64,000 bases of DNA from Devosia nanyangense (GTDB lineage: Bacteria > Pseudomonadota > Alphaproteobacteria > Rhizobiales > Devosiaceae), in the NCBI GenBank assembly GCA_016213505.1, contig JACRAF010000020.1, forward strand, positions 1 through 64,000. Reading direction: 5' to 3'. The notes under the pieces are model-generated. The model was not told the origin of the DNA, searched no databases, and worked only from the letters and a program-made list of their open reading frames with translations. Shown piece after piece: positions 25,369-34,757 of this stretch (positions within the stretch are counted from its first letter, which is position 1; each line of letters opens with the position of its first letter). Made by a program: the position numbers and the translations under genes.

Positions 25369-26634
25369 ATGAAACTCACGCGCATTATCGTTGGGCTTTC
25401 CGCCCTCATGGCCGCAAGTCCGGCGCTGTCCGCCGAACTCACGGTCTGGGCTGACGCTACGCGTCAACCCGCCGTCGAGGCGTTCCAGGCGGCCCACCCC
25501 GAGATCACGGTCAACCTGATCGTCGACGATGGGTCGTCGGGCGCATCGGGCACCTTCCAGACCAAGATCGGCCTCGCCGACCAGGCCGGCGAGGGCTGGC
25601 CGGATGTGGTGTTCTCGACGCAGAACAACGACGCCGCATGGGCCTCCAAGGAGACCAACGGCGTGCAGGCCTTCGCACAGGTCCTCAACGAGGGCTTCCT
25701 CGATCAGGCCTTCCTCGACGGCTTCACCCCCGGCGCCCTCGACCCGGTCACCGTCGACGGCAAGGTCTATGGTCTGCGCAACGACCTCGCGCCGGTTCTG
25801 TTCTGGTACAACAAGGCGCTGCTCGATCAGTTCGGTTACGCGCCGCCCGCGACCTGGGAGGACTATCAGGCGCTCGGCGACAAGCTGGCGGCCGACCATC
25901 CGGGCTATTTCCTTGGCGCCATCGGCGATAGCTTCGAGGGCCCCTACGTCTACTACTGGAGCGGCGAGGCACCGATCTTCCAGGTCGATGGCGATACGTT
26001 CAAATCCGACACCGCCGCGGCGAACACCGTGAAGGTCAACAATCTGATCGACCACATGGTGGCCAACAAGACGCTGACGCTCGACAGCCTGTTCGGCGCA
26101 GCCTTCGTCGCGACCGCCGACCATCTCGTCGCGATCCCCGGCGCAGCTTGGTACGCCGGCGCTCTGTTCCAGAATCCGGGTGGCGTCAACGCCAAGGCCG
26201 GCGACTGGGTTGCCGCTCCGCCGCTCTACTGGACGGACGGCGCCAAGGTCACCGGCAACGTCGGCGGCGGCGTCTGGTATGCCTCCAGCCACACGGCCAA
26301 CGCCGATGCCGTCAAGGTCTTCCTGCAGTTCATCGTCAGCGACGAGAAGACTGCGGGCACAGGTGGCCTGCCGGCCTACAAATCGGCCGCCGACAAATGG
26401 CTCGACGCCCAGGCCTCGAGCGGCTTTTATGCCGGCGACTTCAAGGCGGCGATCTCCGCCGCTGCGGCGAGCGTCTGGAGCGGCTGGGGCTACCCCAACT
26501 TCTCGCCCGAGACCGCCTGGGCCAAAGTGATCACGCCCGGCCTTGCCTCCGGCAAGACCATGGCCGACCTTGCCGCCGACTGGCAGCAGGAAATGAAGAA
26601 CGAAGCGCAGGTCGTCGGCTACACGGTCGAATGA
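25369..26634 (+). CDS. Sugar ABC transporter substrate-binding protein (CUT1 type)
   Basis: A 421-residue extracellular-solute-binding protein of the MalE-like family. The Sec signal is MKLTRIIVGLSALMAAS then PALSA, and the mature protein starts ELTVWADATRQPAVEAFQ. DLAPVLFWYNKALLDQFGY and AIPGAAWYAG are typical lobes. The start has a textbook AAGGAGGAG 8 bases upstream; the frame stays open far upstream through other genes, which is a high-GC artefact. It binds the substrate for the permease pair that follows. A short hairpin after its stop separates it from the permease genes. Confidence 0.92.
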   Translation: MKLTRIIVGLSALMAASPALSAELTVWADATRQPAVEAFQAAHPEITVNLIVDDGSSGASGTFQTKIGLADQAGEGWPDVVFSTQNNDAAWASKETNGVQAFAQVLNEGFLDQAFLDGFTPGALDPVTVDGKVYGLRNDLAPVLFWYNKALLDQFGYAPPATWEDYQALGDKLAADHPGYFLGAIGDSFEGPYVYYWSGEAPIFQVDGDTFKSDTAAANTVKVNNLIDHMVANKTLTLDSLFGAAFVATADHLVAIPGAAWYAGALFQNPGGVNAKAGDWVAAPPLYWTDGAKVTGNVGGGVWYASSHTANADAVKVFLQFIVSDEKTAGTGGLPAYKSAADKWLDAQASSGFYAGDFKAAISAAAASVWSGWGYPNFSPETAWAKVITPGLASGKTMADLAADWQQEMKNEAQVVGYTVE

Positions 26635-26641
26635 TCTGATC

Positions 26642-26658
26642 CACCGGAACGGTGTTTT
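26642..26658 (+). terminator. Intra-operon hairpin after the binding-protein gene
   Basis: CACCG-GAA-CGGTG followed by TTTT, 8 bases after the stop of the binding-protein gene and 14 bases before the permease start. A weak terminator here would give more binding protein than permease. Confidence 0.55.
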
Positions 26659-26671
26659 GGAGTCCTAGGAC

Positions 26672-27607
26672 TTGACCATTCTCGACCAGACAGCTGCCCG
26701 CCCCTTACGGGGTGGGCAGTTGGCCAAATCGCGAAACGGCAGCGTCGAGCGCGCACAAGGCCGCATCGGCCTTGTGTTCGTCAGTCTCTACACGCTCCTG
26801 CTCGTGGTCTTCGGCGTCCTACCGTCGCTCTACGCGATCTATCTCGCCTTCACCAAGCGCGGCGCCTTCGCCGGCTTCGACAACTTCATCAGGGTCTTCA
26901 AGGACTATCGCTTCCTGCCGGCCGTCGAGCATGTCGGCCTGTTCCTCGTGGTATGGCTGGTGAGCCTCGTCGTCCTCGTCGTGCTGCTGGCGCTCATCGT
27001 CCACTCGATCGGCGTACGCTGGCTCTCGACCAGTATGCGCTTTCTCTACTACATCCCCGGTGCCCTTGCCGGCGCCTCGAGCGTGATGCTCTGGCTGTTC
27101 GTGCTCGACCCGACCGTGAGCCCCGTCGCCTTTGTTCTGCACGGGCTCGGCCTCAACTCGCTGGTCGGGGCGGTGCAGGCCGACCGGCTTCCGTTCGTCC
27201 TCGCGGTGATCGCCTTCTGGACCGGCGCCGGCGGCTGGATCGTGGTGATGTACGGCGCCCTCAACAACATCAGCAAGGACCTGATCGAGGCCGCTCGCGT
27301 CGATGGCGCCGGTCCGATCCGCACCGCGTGGTCGATCCAGATTCCGCTCATGCGCAAGTGGATCGCCTACATGGTGATCCTTTCCTTCGCCGGCGGCACG
27401 CAGCTCTTCGTCGAGCCACGGGTCCTCTCGCAGGCGAGCCGCGGCGTGGTCTCGCAGGACTATTCGCTCAACCAGCTCGCCTTCCTCTACGCCTTCAAGC
27501 AAAGCGACTTCAATGGCTCGGCGGCCATCTCGCTGGTGCTGCTGATCGTCTCGCTTGGGCTCAGCATCTTCTTCGTCTTCAAGGGTGGCCTGTTTGAGCG
27601 CGTCTGA
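26672..27607 (+). CDS. Sugar ABC transporter permease 1 (MalF-like)
   Basis: A 311-residue inner-membrane permease with about six helices: the first in GLVFVSLYTLLLVVFGVLPS, and the coupling loop KDLIEAARVDGAGPIRTAWS, which carries the EAA-like motif. It is read from a TTG codon, because no usable ATG lies before the first helix and GGAG sits at a fitting distance. It pairs with the permease gene that starts 1 base after its stop. Confidence 0.9.
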   Translation: MTILDQTAARPLRGGQLAKSRNGSVERAQGRIGLVFVSLYTLLLVVFGVLPSLYAIYLAFTKRGAFAGFDNFIRVFKDYRFLPAVEHVGLFLVVWLVSLVVLVVLLALIVHSIGVRWLSTSMRFLYYIPGALAGASSVMLWLFVLDPTVSPVAFVLHGLGLNSLVGAVQADRLPFVLAVIAFWTGAGGWIVVMYGALNNISKDLIEAARVDGAGPIRTAWSIQIPLMRKWIAYMVILSFAGGTQLFVEPRVLSQASRGVVSQDYSLNQLAFLYAFKQSDFNGSAAISLVLLIVSLGLSIFFVFKGGLFERV

Positions 27608-27608
27608 C

Positions 27609-28508
27609 ATGAGCGGTGCGGCGGCGCGCGCGCACGATCTTTCGCCCGCTGCGTGGCTGGGTCGGGCGTTTGCGATCCTCCTGCTAATCGTCTTCGCCCT
27701 GTTCTTCGTCGTCCCGCTGGTCTGGCTGCTGATCGCGCCCACCAAGACCGACCGCCAGCTTCTGCTGGAGGCGCCGTTTGCGTTCGGCAGCGTCGATACG
27801 CTCGTCGCCAACTGGAGCAGCCTCGTCACCTTCCAGGGCGGCCTGATCTGGACCTGGATCGGCAACTCGGCATTCTATTGCCTTGCGGCGCTCGCGATCG
27901 CGCTCGTCGTCAGCATCCCGGCCGGCTACGCCCTGGCGCTCACCGAGTTCCGGGGCCGCAAGGCGCTGCTGGCCGCGACGCTGATCGTCATGCTCGTTCC
28001 CAGCACCGCTCTGGTGCTGCCGATTTTCCTCGAGCTCAGCGCCGTCAAGCTGATCGGCAATCCGCTCGCCGCCATCCTGCCTTTCTCGTTTTTCCCGTTC
28101 GGTGTCTACCTTACCTACATCTACTTCTCGACCGCCATCTCGCGCGACCTGCTGGACGCCGCCCGCATCGACGGGGCGAGCGAGGTCCAGGTGTTCATGA
28201 GGATCGCCATGCCGCTCGCAACGCCGGTCATCGCGCTGGTCGGCTTCTTCAACTTCACCGGCAACTGGAACAACTACTTCCTGCCCTACGTCACGCTGCC
28301 CGGACGCAAGGCACCGATCCAGGTCGGCCTCGCCGAGCTCTTGTCGAACGTCCCCGCGTTCAATCCGACGAATGCGGCGTCGACCACGATCTCGCTATCC
28401 TCGCTGGCGCTCGCAACTCTCATCGCCATTGCCCCGGTGATGATCGTGTTCCTGTTCGCGCAGCGCTTCCTGGTGACCGGCATGACCGCCGGCGGGACCA
28501 AGGAATAG
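27609..28508 (+). CDS. Sugar ABC transporter permease 2 (MalG-like)
   Basis: A 299-residue permease of the MalG type. It has an N-terminal helix near residues 15-40, then SLVTFQGGLIWTWIGNSAFY, and the EAA loop SRDLLDAARIDGASEVQVFMRIAMP. ATG 27609 is chosen over an upstream start at 27555 that would overlap permease 1. No ATPase gene is present anywhere in 24173-28852, so the importer must use an ATPase encoded elsewhere; the pair at 33660-35810 belongs to a different system. Confidence 0.9.
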   Translation: MSGAAARAHDLSPAAWLGRAFAILLLIVFALFFVVPLVWLLIAPTKTDRQLLLEAPFAFGSVDTLVANWSSLVTFQGGLIWTWIGNSAFYCLAALAIALVVSIPAGYALALTEFRGRKALLAATLIVMLVPSTALVLPIFLELSAVKLIGNPLAAILPFSFFPFGVYLTYIYFSTAISRDLLDAARIDGASEVQVFMRIAMPLATPVIALVGFFNFTGNWNNYFLPYVTLPGRKAPIQVGLAELLSNVPAFNPTNAASTTISLSSLALATLIAIAPVMIVFLFAQRFLVTGMTAGGTKE

Positions 28509-28516
28509 CGAACACG

Positions 28517-28852
28517 ATGACCGTGCAGCGCATGGCCATGGTGATCGGCGTGAGGCCGGACAGGCTCGCCGAGTACAGGGCGCTGCACGCCGAGCCCTGG
28601 CCCGAGATGAACGCGGCGCTCGCGGCGGCCAACATCCGCAACTACTCGATCTTCCTGCGCGAGCCCGAGAACCTGCTGTTCGGCTATTGGGAATACACCG
28701 GAACCGACTACGCCGCCGACATGACGCTGCTGGGCGAGCAATCGGTCACCAGGCGCTGGCTGGCTCTCACCGATCCCTGCCAGGCGCGCCTCACCTCGGC
28801 CGCCGATGGCGAATGGTGGTCGATGCTGCCCGAAATGTTTCACCTCGATTGA
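28517..28852 (+). CDS. L-rhamnose mutarotase family protein
   Basis: A 111-residue protein of the RhaM/RhaU family, which interconverts the anomers of L-rhamnose and related 6-deoxy sugars. Family marks are RMAMVIGVRPDRLAEYRALH near the N terminus, IRNYSIFLREPENLLFGYWEY in the middle and WWSMLPEMFHLD at the C terminus. The histidine and the WW pair sit where the active site is expected. It is the last gene of the operon, and its presence is the best clue that the imported substrate is a deoxy sugar or a sugar that must be anomerised. No rhamnose isomerase or kinase gene is nearby. Confidence 0.88.
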   Translation: MTVQRMAMVIGVRPDRLAEYRALHAEPWPEMNAALAAANIRNYSIFLREPENLLFGYWEYTGTDYAADMTLLGEQSVTRRWLALTDPCQARLTSAADGEWWSMLPEMFHLD

Positions 28853-28855
28853 GGG

Positions 28856-29890
28856 CTAGGTGAATTCGTCGGGCAGGTTTTCCTTGACGATGATCTGCGT
28901 TCTCAGGGGGTGCGCACTCCAACCCAGGCCGCGGTTTGCGCGATACAGCTGCTCGAGCGCCTCGCGCGCCTCGACGCGCGGATTCTGGTCGATCACCGCG
29001 TCCATCACTCCCGACAGCAGATACTGCTTGGTGTACTCGGTCAGATCGTGGCCGACGAAGACGACCTGACCGGCGCGCCCGGATTCCTCGAGGGCTCGGG
29101 CAATGCCGCGGTTGCCGGCCCCGATATTGTAGATCGCCGACAGATCGGCATGCTGTGCCAGATGCTGCCGCGTCGCCTCGTAAGCGCGTTCGTCGTCGTC
29201 GCGGATTTCGGAAAAGCTCACGATCTCGATGTTGTCGGGGTGTTCCGAGACGATGTGGCGGAAGCCCATCTCGCGCTCTTCGTGGCCGCGATAGGACACG
29301 GAGCCCGCGAACAGCGCCACCTTGTGATGCCCCGGGCCGAGGAACCGGAACATGATGTATCCGGCAAGCCGCCCGGCCGAGCGATTGTCAATGCCGACAT
29401 ATCCGACGCGAGGCACGTGCTGGATATCGGACACCAGGGTGACGATTGGAACGCCGCTCCGCGCCAGATTGCGAATGGCGTCGCGCACCGTGGGGTGGTC
29501 GATGGCCACGACCCCGACACCGCCGGTGCGGCCCTCGAGTTCGCCGAGCTTGCTGGCCAGCGTGTCCGGGTTGAAGCCCTCGATCAGGTGGAGGCGGCTG
29601 TCGATATCGGCGCGCTCGACCGCTTGCGTCCTCAGTTCGGCGCCAAGCTTCAGCATGAAGCTGTTGGAGCCGGCGGGCAGAACGAAATCCAGCCGAACCG
29701 GGCTGAGGCCGGTGCCCGGCAACGGCGTCGTCCCCAGGGGTTCGGCGGCGACATAGCCCAGCCGGCGCGCCGCATCGAGCACGACGTCGCGCGTGCGCGG
29801 CTTCACCCCGGTGCGTCCATTGAGGACGCGATCCACCGTGGCGCTGGAAACACCGGCTTCGCGAGCCACATCCATCAGGGTCGAGCGCAA
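28856..29890 (-). CDS. LacI-family transcriptional regulator
   Basis: A 344-residue repressor with an N-terminal helix-turn-helix and hinge (TLMDVAREAGVSSATVDRVL, then GRTGVKPRTR, about 4-35) and a periplasmic-binding-protein-like effector domain (about 65-335). It starts with TTG at 29890: the LacI DNA-binding motif begins at once and GGGAGG lies upstream, whereas the first ATG is five codons later, inside the motif. It converges on the mutarotase gene and is divergent from the binding-protein gene at 30184, which it probably controls. Confidence 0.9.
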   Translation of the reverse strand: MRSTLMDVAREAGVSSATVDRVLNGRTGVKPRTRDVVLDAARRLGYVAAEPLGTTPLPGTGLSPVRLDFVLPAGSNSFMLKLGAELRTQAVERADIDSRLHLIEGFNPDTLASKLGELEGRTGGVGVVAIDHPTVRDAIRNLARSGVPIVTLVSDIQHVPRVGYVGIDNRSAGRLAGYIMFRFLGPGHHKVALFAGSVSYRGHEEREMGFRHIVSEHPDNIEIVSFSEIRDDDERAYEATRQHLAQHADLSAIYNIGAGNRGIARALEESGRAGQVVFVGHDLTEYTKQYLLSGVMDAVIDQNPRVEAREALEQLYRANRGLGWSAHPLRTQIIVKENLPDEFT

Positions 29891-30100
29891 CTTCGACGGG
29901 CCCTCCCGGTCACCGCTGGTTTCCCAAGCGCTATCACCCGGCAGTCATGATGTAAATTGATGTGATCCACTCGATCGCGTTTTCGCACAGGGTCGTGCGG
30001 TGACCGCCAAGAATTGCGCTGCAGATTCAAGATTCTGTCGGACTCTGGAGGCGGGTGCGCCCCGGCTCGATGGGAAATGATGTCTATCGATCAGTAGCAG

Positions 30101-30126
30101 TTGACATGATTTGATTGGTCAATCAT
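30101..30126 (+). promoter_or_regulatory. Putative promoter/operator of the two-ATPase sugar importer operon
   Basis: A consensus -35, TTGACA (30101-30106), is followed by the inverted repeat TGATTG-GT-CAATCA (30112-30125), which fills the spacer up to a weak -10 region. The stretch is markedly AT-rich. The divergent LacI protein is the obvious candidate to bind. The rest of the region 29891-30100 holds a small hairpin (AGATTCAAGATTCT) but no other clear site. Confidence 0.5.
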
Positions 30127-30183
30127 TGTGCCTCATCGGTCTGAGGGGCGCTGAGCAAGGCGCGGGCCGCAAGGGAGGACATC

Positions 30184-31797
30184 ATGACAAAAGATCACCG
30201 CGTCTCGCGGCGCACATTCCTGTCGACCGCTGGGTCGGGCGCGCTTCTGGCCGCCACCATCGGCATCGCACCACAATTCATCCGGCCCGGCCGGGCCTTT
30301 GCAGCCGATGCGCTTGCACCCGGCATGATCGGCGGGCCCACGGGCTTCGAGGGCGCTGAGCGCTACCAGTACGGCCCCGACACTCCAGAAGGCAGGGCCA
30401 TCGAGGCCCTCAAGGAACTGAAGGGCGCCGGCAAGGCACCCGACAAGATCGTCCTCGGGCTGTCGGATGGCTCCATCGGCCAGCTGACCCAGCCCTTCCC
30501 GGCCGGTGCGCCTTCGATCAAGGAGCTGTTCGAGAAGGAAACCGGGATCGCGCTCGACATCGTCCCGATGCCCAATGGTCAGGAATTCACCAAGACCATG
30601 CAGGACATCTCCACCAATGCCGGCCAGTTCGACATCTACGCCGTCGAATGGAACCGCCTGGGCGATCTCGCCGAGACCGGCGGCATCGTCAAGATGGACG
30701 ACTTCGTTGCGGCCCATAAGCCGGAGTGGGACGATCCCGAGCGGGGTTACGTCAACGGCGCCAAAGGCGTTTCGCTGCTCAATCAGTACCGCGGCTCGAC
30801 CTATGGCGTCTGCCTCGACGGCGACTTCCAGACCTGGAACTACCGCACCGACCTGTTCGGCGACGCCAACGAGAAGAAGGCCTTCGCCGACAAATTCGGC
30901 TACGAGCTGGCGCCGCCCAGGACCTTCAAGCAGCTCGACGAAATTTCGACGTTCTTCTTCCGGCCCGACCAGAACATGCTCGGCTCGACCGACCTCAGGA
31001 CCCAGGGCTGGGGCTACACCAACTGGTACCAGCGCTTCACCTCGATGGCGTCGCCCAACCAGTTCCTGTTCGCCGACGACGGCACGCCGCTGATCACCTC
31101 CGATGCCGGCGTTGCGGCGACCCAGGAATACATCGACTCGCTCAAATACAAGTCGCCCGATGCCATCTCCTGGAGCTGGCCGGAGCAGTACGGCAATTTC
31201 GGTCAGGGCGGCGCGGCAATGACCTGCGCCTTCTCCAACCTGCCCAAGTTCCTCGACAATGCCGGCAATACCGGCTCGGTGATCACCGGCAAGGTCGGCT
31301 CGTTCCTGCCGCCGGGCCGCGAGATCGACGGCGGGCTCGTGCGCCGCACGGTCCTGTGGTTCAACCTCTCGGCCTCGATCTCGGCCCAGTCCAAGAACCC
31401 GGAAGCCGCCTACCTGCTCCTGCAGTGGCTCGGCTCGTCGCGCATCTACTCGTGGATGACGGCCAATCCGGGCGGCTACTTCGATCCGTTCCAGCTTTCG
31501 AACTTCGCCGATCCGCTCGTGCGCCAGACCTATCACGACTACCACATGGACGTCGTGCGCGAGTCGGTCGCTCGCACGGTACCCTCGATCAACTTCGCGG
31601 GTGCAACGGCATTCCACAGCGCTCTCGACGAAAATCTCGTCGCATCCCTGACCGGCGCCAAGACAGCCCAGCAGGCGATGGCGGATACCGCAGCCTCGTG
31701 GAAGCAGACCTTTGACAAGATCGGCTCCGAGAAGATGCTCGAGGCGATCAAGACCAACAAGGCGGCGTGGCCGACAGTCGTCGATCCGATCGGCTGA
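30184..31797 (+). CDS. ABC transporter substrate-binding protein, Tat-exported
   Basis: A 537-residue extracellular-solute-binding protein, longer than the usual 420-450 of MalE-like proteins. It has a twin-arginine signal ([20 protein letters not shown]), so it is probably exported folded. Mature motifs include [14 protein letters not shown] and [20 protein letters not shown]. The size and the two separate ATPase genes recall rhizobial GlpV-type glycerol importers, but the catabolic genes downstream suggest a sugar-like ligand. It heads the operon 30184-41925 and is followed by a strong hairpin before the permease gene. Confidence 0.88.
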   Translation: MTKDHRVSRRTFLSTAGSGALLAATIGIAPQFIRPGRAFAADALAPGMIGGPTGFEGAERYQYGPDTPEGRAIEALKELKGAGKAPDKIVLGLSDGSIGQLTQPFPAGAPSIKELFEKETGIALDIVPMPNGQEFTKTMQDISTNAGQFDIYAVEWNRLGDLAETGGIVKMDDFVAAHKPEWDDPERGYVNGAKGVSLLNQYRGSTYGVCLDGDFQTWNYRTDLFGDANEKKAFADKFGYELAPPRTFKQLDEISTFFFRPDQNMLGSTDLRTQGWGYTNWYQRFTSMASPNQFLFADDGTPLITSDAGVAATQEYIDSLKYKSPDAISWSWPEQYGNFGQGGAAMTCAFSNLPKFLDNAGNTGSVITGKVGSFLPPGREIDGGLVRRTVLWFNLSASISAQSKNPEAAYLLLQWLGSSRIYSWMTANPGGYFDPFQLSNFADPLVRQTYHDYHMDVVRESVARTVPSINFAGATAFHSALDENLVASLTGAKTAQQAMADTAASWKQTFDKIGSEKMLEAIKTNKAAWPTVVDPIG

Positions 31798-31809
31798 TCG
31801 CGATCCCGG

Positions 31810-31844
31810 CGGCGGGCTTCTCCCGGGCCCGCCGCCCCATTTTT
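31810..31844 (+). terminator. Terminator-like hairpin after the Tat-exported binding protein gene
   Basis: Stem CGGCGGGC / GCCCGCCG with a 9-base loop, then CCCCATTTTT. It lies in the 61 bases between the binding-protein stop and the permease start. It should act as a partial terminator or mRNA stabiliser that favours the binding protein. Confidence 0.65.
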
Positions 31845-31858
31845 CAGAAGTGACCAAG

Positions 31859-32719
31859 ATGCGCCGCCCCATCGCCTTTGAAGTCTTCCGCTACGCCGCC
31901 ATTGCGCTGGCGGTCGCCATTACGCTGGTGCCGATCGCGTGGATGACGTCGATGGCCTTCAAGCCGACGGCGGAGTGGCAGGCGACCGGCGCCAACCTGA
32001 CCTGGTGGCCGAAGAGCCCGACGCTGGACAATTTCCGCTTCATCTTCGGGCAGAGTTCGACCGCGCTGATCGTGGCGCTGGAACGTACGGCCGCCAAGCC
32101 GATCCTGAGTTCGCTGCTCTCGGCCGGCTTCGGAACGCTCATCGCGATGGGCGCCGGGACGGCCGCCGCCTATGGCCTGTCGCGATTCAAGGCGGGCGGC
32201 AACCTGCCACTGGCGCTGCTCCAGCTGCGGCTGTTTCCGCCGATGGCCGTCATGATCCCGGTCATGGTCATGTGGACGTTCCTCAAACTCAACGACACCT
32301 GGTTCGGCCTGGCCCTGATCTATGGCATCGTGACGCTGCCCTTCGCCTTCTGGCTGATGAAGACGTTCTTCGACGATTTCCCGCGCGAGATCGAGGAGGC
32401 GGCCCTGGTCGAAGGCTGCTCGCGGTTTCGCGTCTTTCTCAAGGTGACGCTGCCGATGATGGCGGCGCCGCTCGCCAGCTCGGCGCTGTTCGTCTTCATC
32501 CTCAACTGGTCGGACTATTTGATCGCGCTGCTGCTCACCAATCGCGAGTGGGCGACGATTCCGGTCTACATGGCCTCGCTGTCGTCCTCGATGACCGGTC
32601 AGCTCTACGGCGCCAAGGCGGCCCTCGGGTTGATCGCGGCCGTGCCGCCGGTGATCGCCGGCATCGCCATCCAGCGCCACCTCGTTCGCGGGCTCACCTT
32701 CGGGGCGCTCAAGCAATGA
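31859..32719 (+). CDS. Sugar ABC transporter permease (MalG-like)
   Basis: A 286-residue permease. The first helix is [18 protein letters not shown], five more follow, and the EAA loop reads [41 protein letters not shown] starts the conserved permease domain. ATG 31859 puts the start just before the first helix; earlier in-frame codons lie in the hairpin region. Its stop overlaps the next permease gene by 4 bases. Confidence 0.9.
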   Translation: MRRPIAFEVFRYAAIALAVAITLVPIAWMTSMAFKPTAEWQATGANLTWWPKSPTLDNFRFIFGQSSTALIVALERTAAKPILSSLLSAGFGTLIAMGAGTAAAYGLSRFKAGGNLPLALLQLRLFPPMAVMIPVMVMWTFLKLNDTWFGLALIYGIVTLPFAFWLMKTFFDDFPREIEEAALVEGCSRFRVFLKVTLPMMAAPLASSALFVFILNWSDYLIALLLTNREWATIPVYMASLSSSMTGQLYGAKAALGLIAAVPPVIAGIAIQRHLVRGLTFGALKQ

Positions 32720-33663
32720 CGAGCTTTGCGGAAACCGAGGCGACACTGGCGATTGCCGCCGACGATGCCGACCGCGCCGACAGGCGCCTCGGCCTCTATC
32801 TGACGCTGCCGGCGCAGATCCTCGTGCTGTTCATCGCCGTGTTCCCGCTGTTGATGCAGCTCTACATCAGCCTGACCAGCTGGTCGCCGCTCAGCGGCCG
32901 CGGCTGGTGGGACGCGTGGACGCTCTGGAACAATTTTGCCAACTATCTGAATCTCGCCGTCGACGCCCGCTGGTGGAGCGCTCTGCTCAGAACCCTGCTG
33001 GTGATGGCGATCTGCGTCCCCGCCGAGTTCCTGCTCGGCCTGGCGCTCGCCATCCTGTTCATGGATAATTTTCGCGGCAAGCGGGTGTTCTACTCCATCC
33101 TGCTCATGCCCATGATGGTGGTGCCCGCCGTCGCCGGCTACATGTTCTTCATGCTGTTCCAGTCCGGGGGGCCAGTGAACAACATCGCCTCGGCCATCAG
33201 CGGACACAACGTCGCGATCGCCTGGCTCTCCAACCCCAGCCTCGCCTTCATTGCCGTCGCCGTCGCCGATATCTGGCAGTGGACGCCCTTGATGTTCCTC
33301 ATCCTGCTTGCCGGTCTCCTCGGTGTGCCCGACGATCAGCTGAAGGCCGCAACCCTGCTCGGCGCAAATTGGTGGCAGCGCTTCGTCACCATCATGCTGC
33401 CGCGCATGCGCGCCATCATCGTCATCGCGCTGGCCATCCGGCTGATCGAGAACTTCAAGATCTTCGACACGCTCTACATCATGACGGCCGGCGGTCCCGG
33501 CACGGCCACCGAAACGATCTCCGTCTTCATCTACAAGCTGACCACCAACGATTTGAGCTGGGGCTACGTCGCCGCGATCGCCCTCGTTGTTCTCATTTCG
33601 CTCTCTGTGGCCCTCGGCATCGCCATCGCGCGACAGACAAAGCGGCGCGAGGCCGCTTCATGA
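32716..33663 (+). CDS. Sugar ABC transporter permease (MalF-like)
   Basis: A 315-residue permease with a helix at residues 28-50, a periplasmic loop, and five further helices. The EAA-type loop is [20 protein letters not shown], and the typical MalF sequence [20 protein letters not shown] follows. The start is fixed by the ATGA overlap at 32716, and the stop overlaps the first ATPase gene. This gene order (MalG-like before MalF-like) is the reverse of the importer at 25-28 kb, so the two systems are not a simple recent duplication. Confidence 0.9.
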   Translation: MTSFAETEATLAIAADDADRADRRLGLYLTLPAQILVLFIAVFPLLMQLYISLTSWSPLSGRGWWDAWTLWNNFANYLNLAVDARWWSALLRTLLVMAICVPAEFLLGLALAILFMDNFRGKRVFYSILLMPMMVVPAVAGYMFFMLFQSGGPVNNIASAISGHNVAIAWLSNPSLAFIAVAVADIWQWTPLMFLILLAGLLGVPDDQLKAATLLGANWWQRFVTIMLPRMRAIIVIALAIRLIENFKIFDTLYIMTAGGPGTATETISVFIYKLTTNDLSWGYVAAIALVVLISLSVALGIAIARQTKRREAAS

Positions 33664-34754
33664 GCTCGATTCACCTCAAGGGCCTGACCAAGCATTTCGG
33701 CAGCTTCCAGGCCATCAAGCAGATGGACCTCGACGTGCACGACGGCGAGTTTCTCGCCCTGCTCGGACCGTCCGGCTGCGGCAAGTCGACCACCATGAAC
33801 ATCATTGCCGGCATGGAGGGTGCGACGACCGGCCGCGTCCTCTTTGGCGAGCGCGACGTGTCCGATGTCCCCATGACCCGCCGGGGCGTCGGCTTCGTGT
33901 TCCAGAACTACGCCATTTTCACCCACATGAGCGTGCGGGCAAACCTGGCCTATGGCCTCAAGGTACGCGGCGTCCCCAAGCCCGAGATCGACAAGCGGGT
34001 GGCTGCGATTGCCGACTTCCTGCAATTGGCGCCGTTCCTCGACCGGCCCTCGGCCAAGCTCTCGGTCAATATTCTCCAACGGCTTGCGATAGGGCGCTCG
34101 GCAATTGTCCAGCCGGCGATCTTTCTGCTCGATGAGCCGCTCTCCAATGTCGACGCAGCGTTCCGCGCCGTGATGCGCACCGAACTCAAGCACCTGCAGC
34201 GGCAGTTCAAGCAGACTATGGTCTATGTGACCCACGACCAGCTCGAGGCCATGACCATGGCCGACCGTATCGCTGTCATGGACCACGGCGTGTTGCAGCA
34301 GGTCGGCACGCCACTCGATGTCTACAACAATCCGGCGAACGTGTTCGTCGCCCGCTTTATCGGCTCGCCCGGCATGAACCTGTTGCCAGCGAGCCTGCGC
34401 GAGACCGATGGAAACATCGTCGCCGATCTGGGTGCCGCCGGAGTGTCCCGACCGCTTCCGCGCGGCGCCGCCAAGGCTGCCTACGCACAGGGCATTCAGG
34501 ATGTCTGGTTCGGGTTCCGACCCGAGGAGCTGAGTCTGGCGGCCGACAGCCAGGGCATTGCCGCCTCGGTGACCTTCATCGAGCGCATCGGCTCGCGCAC
34601 GGTCGTCCATTTCGACGCCGGGCAGGCGGCCGGCAAGGCTGTCTTCCAGAACGATGTTCCGCTGCATGCCGGAGGGGCCGCGCACATGGTGCCCGCGGAC
34701 GCGGCCGTTCGCCTCTTCGACCGGTCGACCGGCCGCGCCATCGGGGAGGCCTGA
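33660..34754 (+). CDS. Sugar ABC transporter ATPase A, degenerate signature motif
   Basis: A 364-residue CUT1-type ATPase. Walker A is GPSGCGKST (residues 36-44), the Q-loop FVFQNYAIF, Walker B LLDEP with the catalytic glutamate E159, and the switch histidine is in VTHDQ. A C-terminal TOBE regulatory domain begins near residue 240. The ABC signature, normally LSGGQ, is LSVNI here (134-138), so both glycines are lost. The signature pairs with the Walker sites of the partner subunit, and the partner gene at 34758 has its own matching defect. The C-terminal domain of MalK-type proteins often binds regulators; nothing is known here. Confidence 0.92.
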   Translation: MSSIHLKGLTKHFGSFQAIKQMDLDVHDGEFLALLGPSGCGKSTTMNIIAGMEGATTGRVLFGERDVSDVPMTRRGVGFVFQNYAIFTHMSVRANLAYGLKVRGVPKPEIDKRVAAIADFLQLAPFLDRPSAKLSVNILQRLAIGRSAIVQPAIFLLDEPLSNVDAAFRAVMRTELKHLQRQFKQTMVYVTHDQLEAMTMADRIAVMDHGVLQQVGTPLDVYNNPANVFVARFIGSPGMNLLPASLRETDGNIVADLGAAGVSRPLPRGAAKAAYAQGIQDVWFGFRPEELSLAADSQGIAASVTFIERIGSRTVVHFDAGQAAGKAVFQNDVPLHAGGAAHMVPADAAVRLFDRSTGRAIGEA

Positions 34755-34757
34755 GCC

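Noticed and set aside
23509..26634. One 1041-residue plus-strand frame ending in the binding protein
   Set aside because: Only the last 421 codons code for a protein. The part before 25369 is antisense to GntR and out of frame with the dehydratase; a signal peptide and AAGGAGGAG fix the start at 25369.
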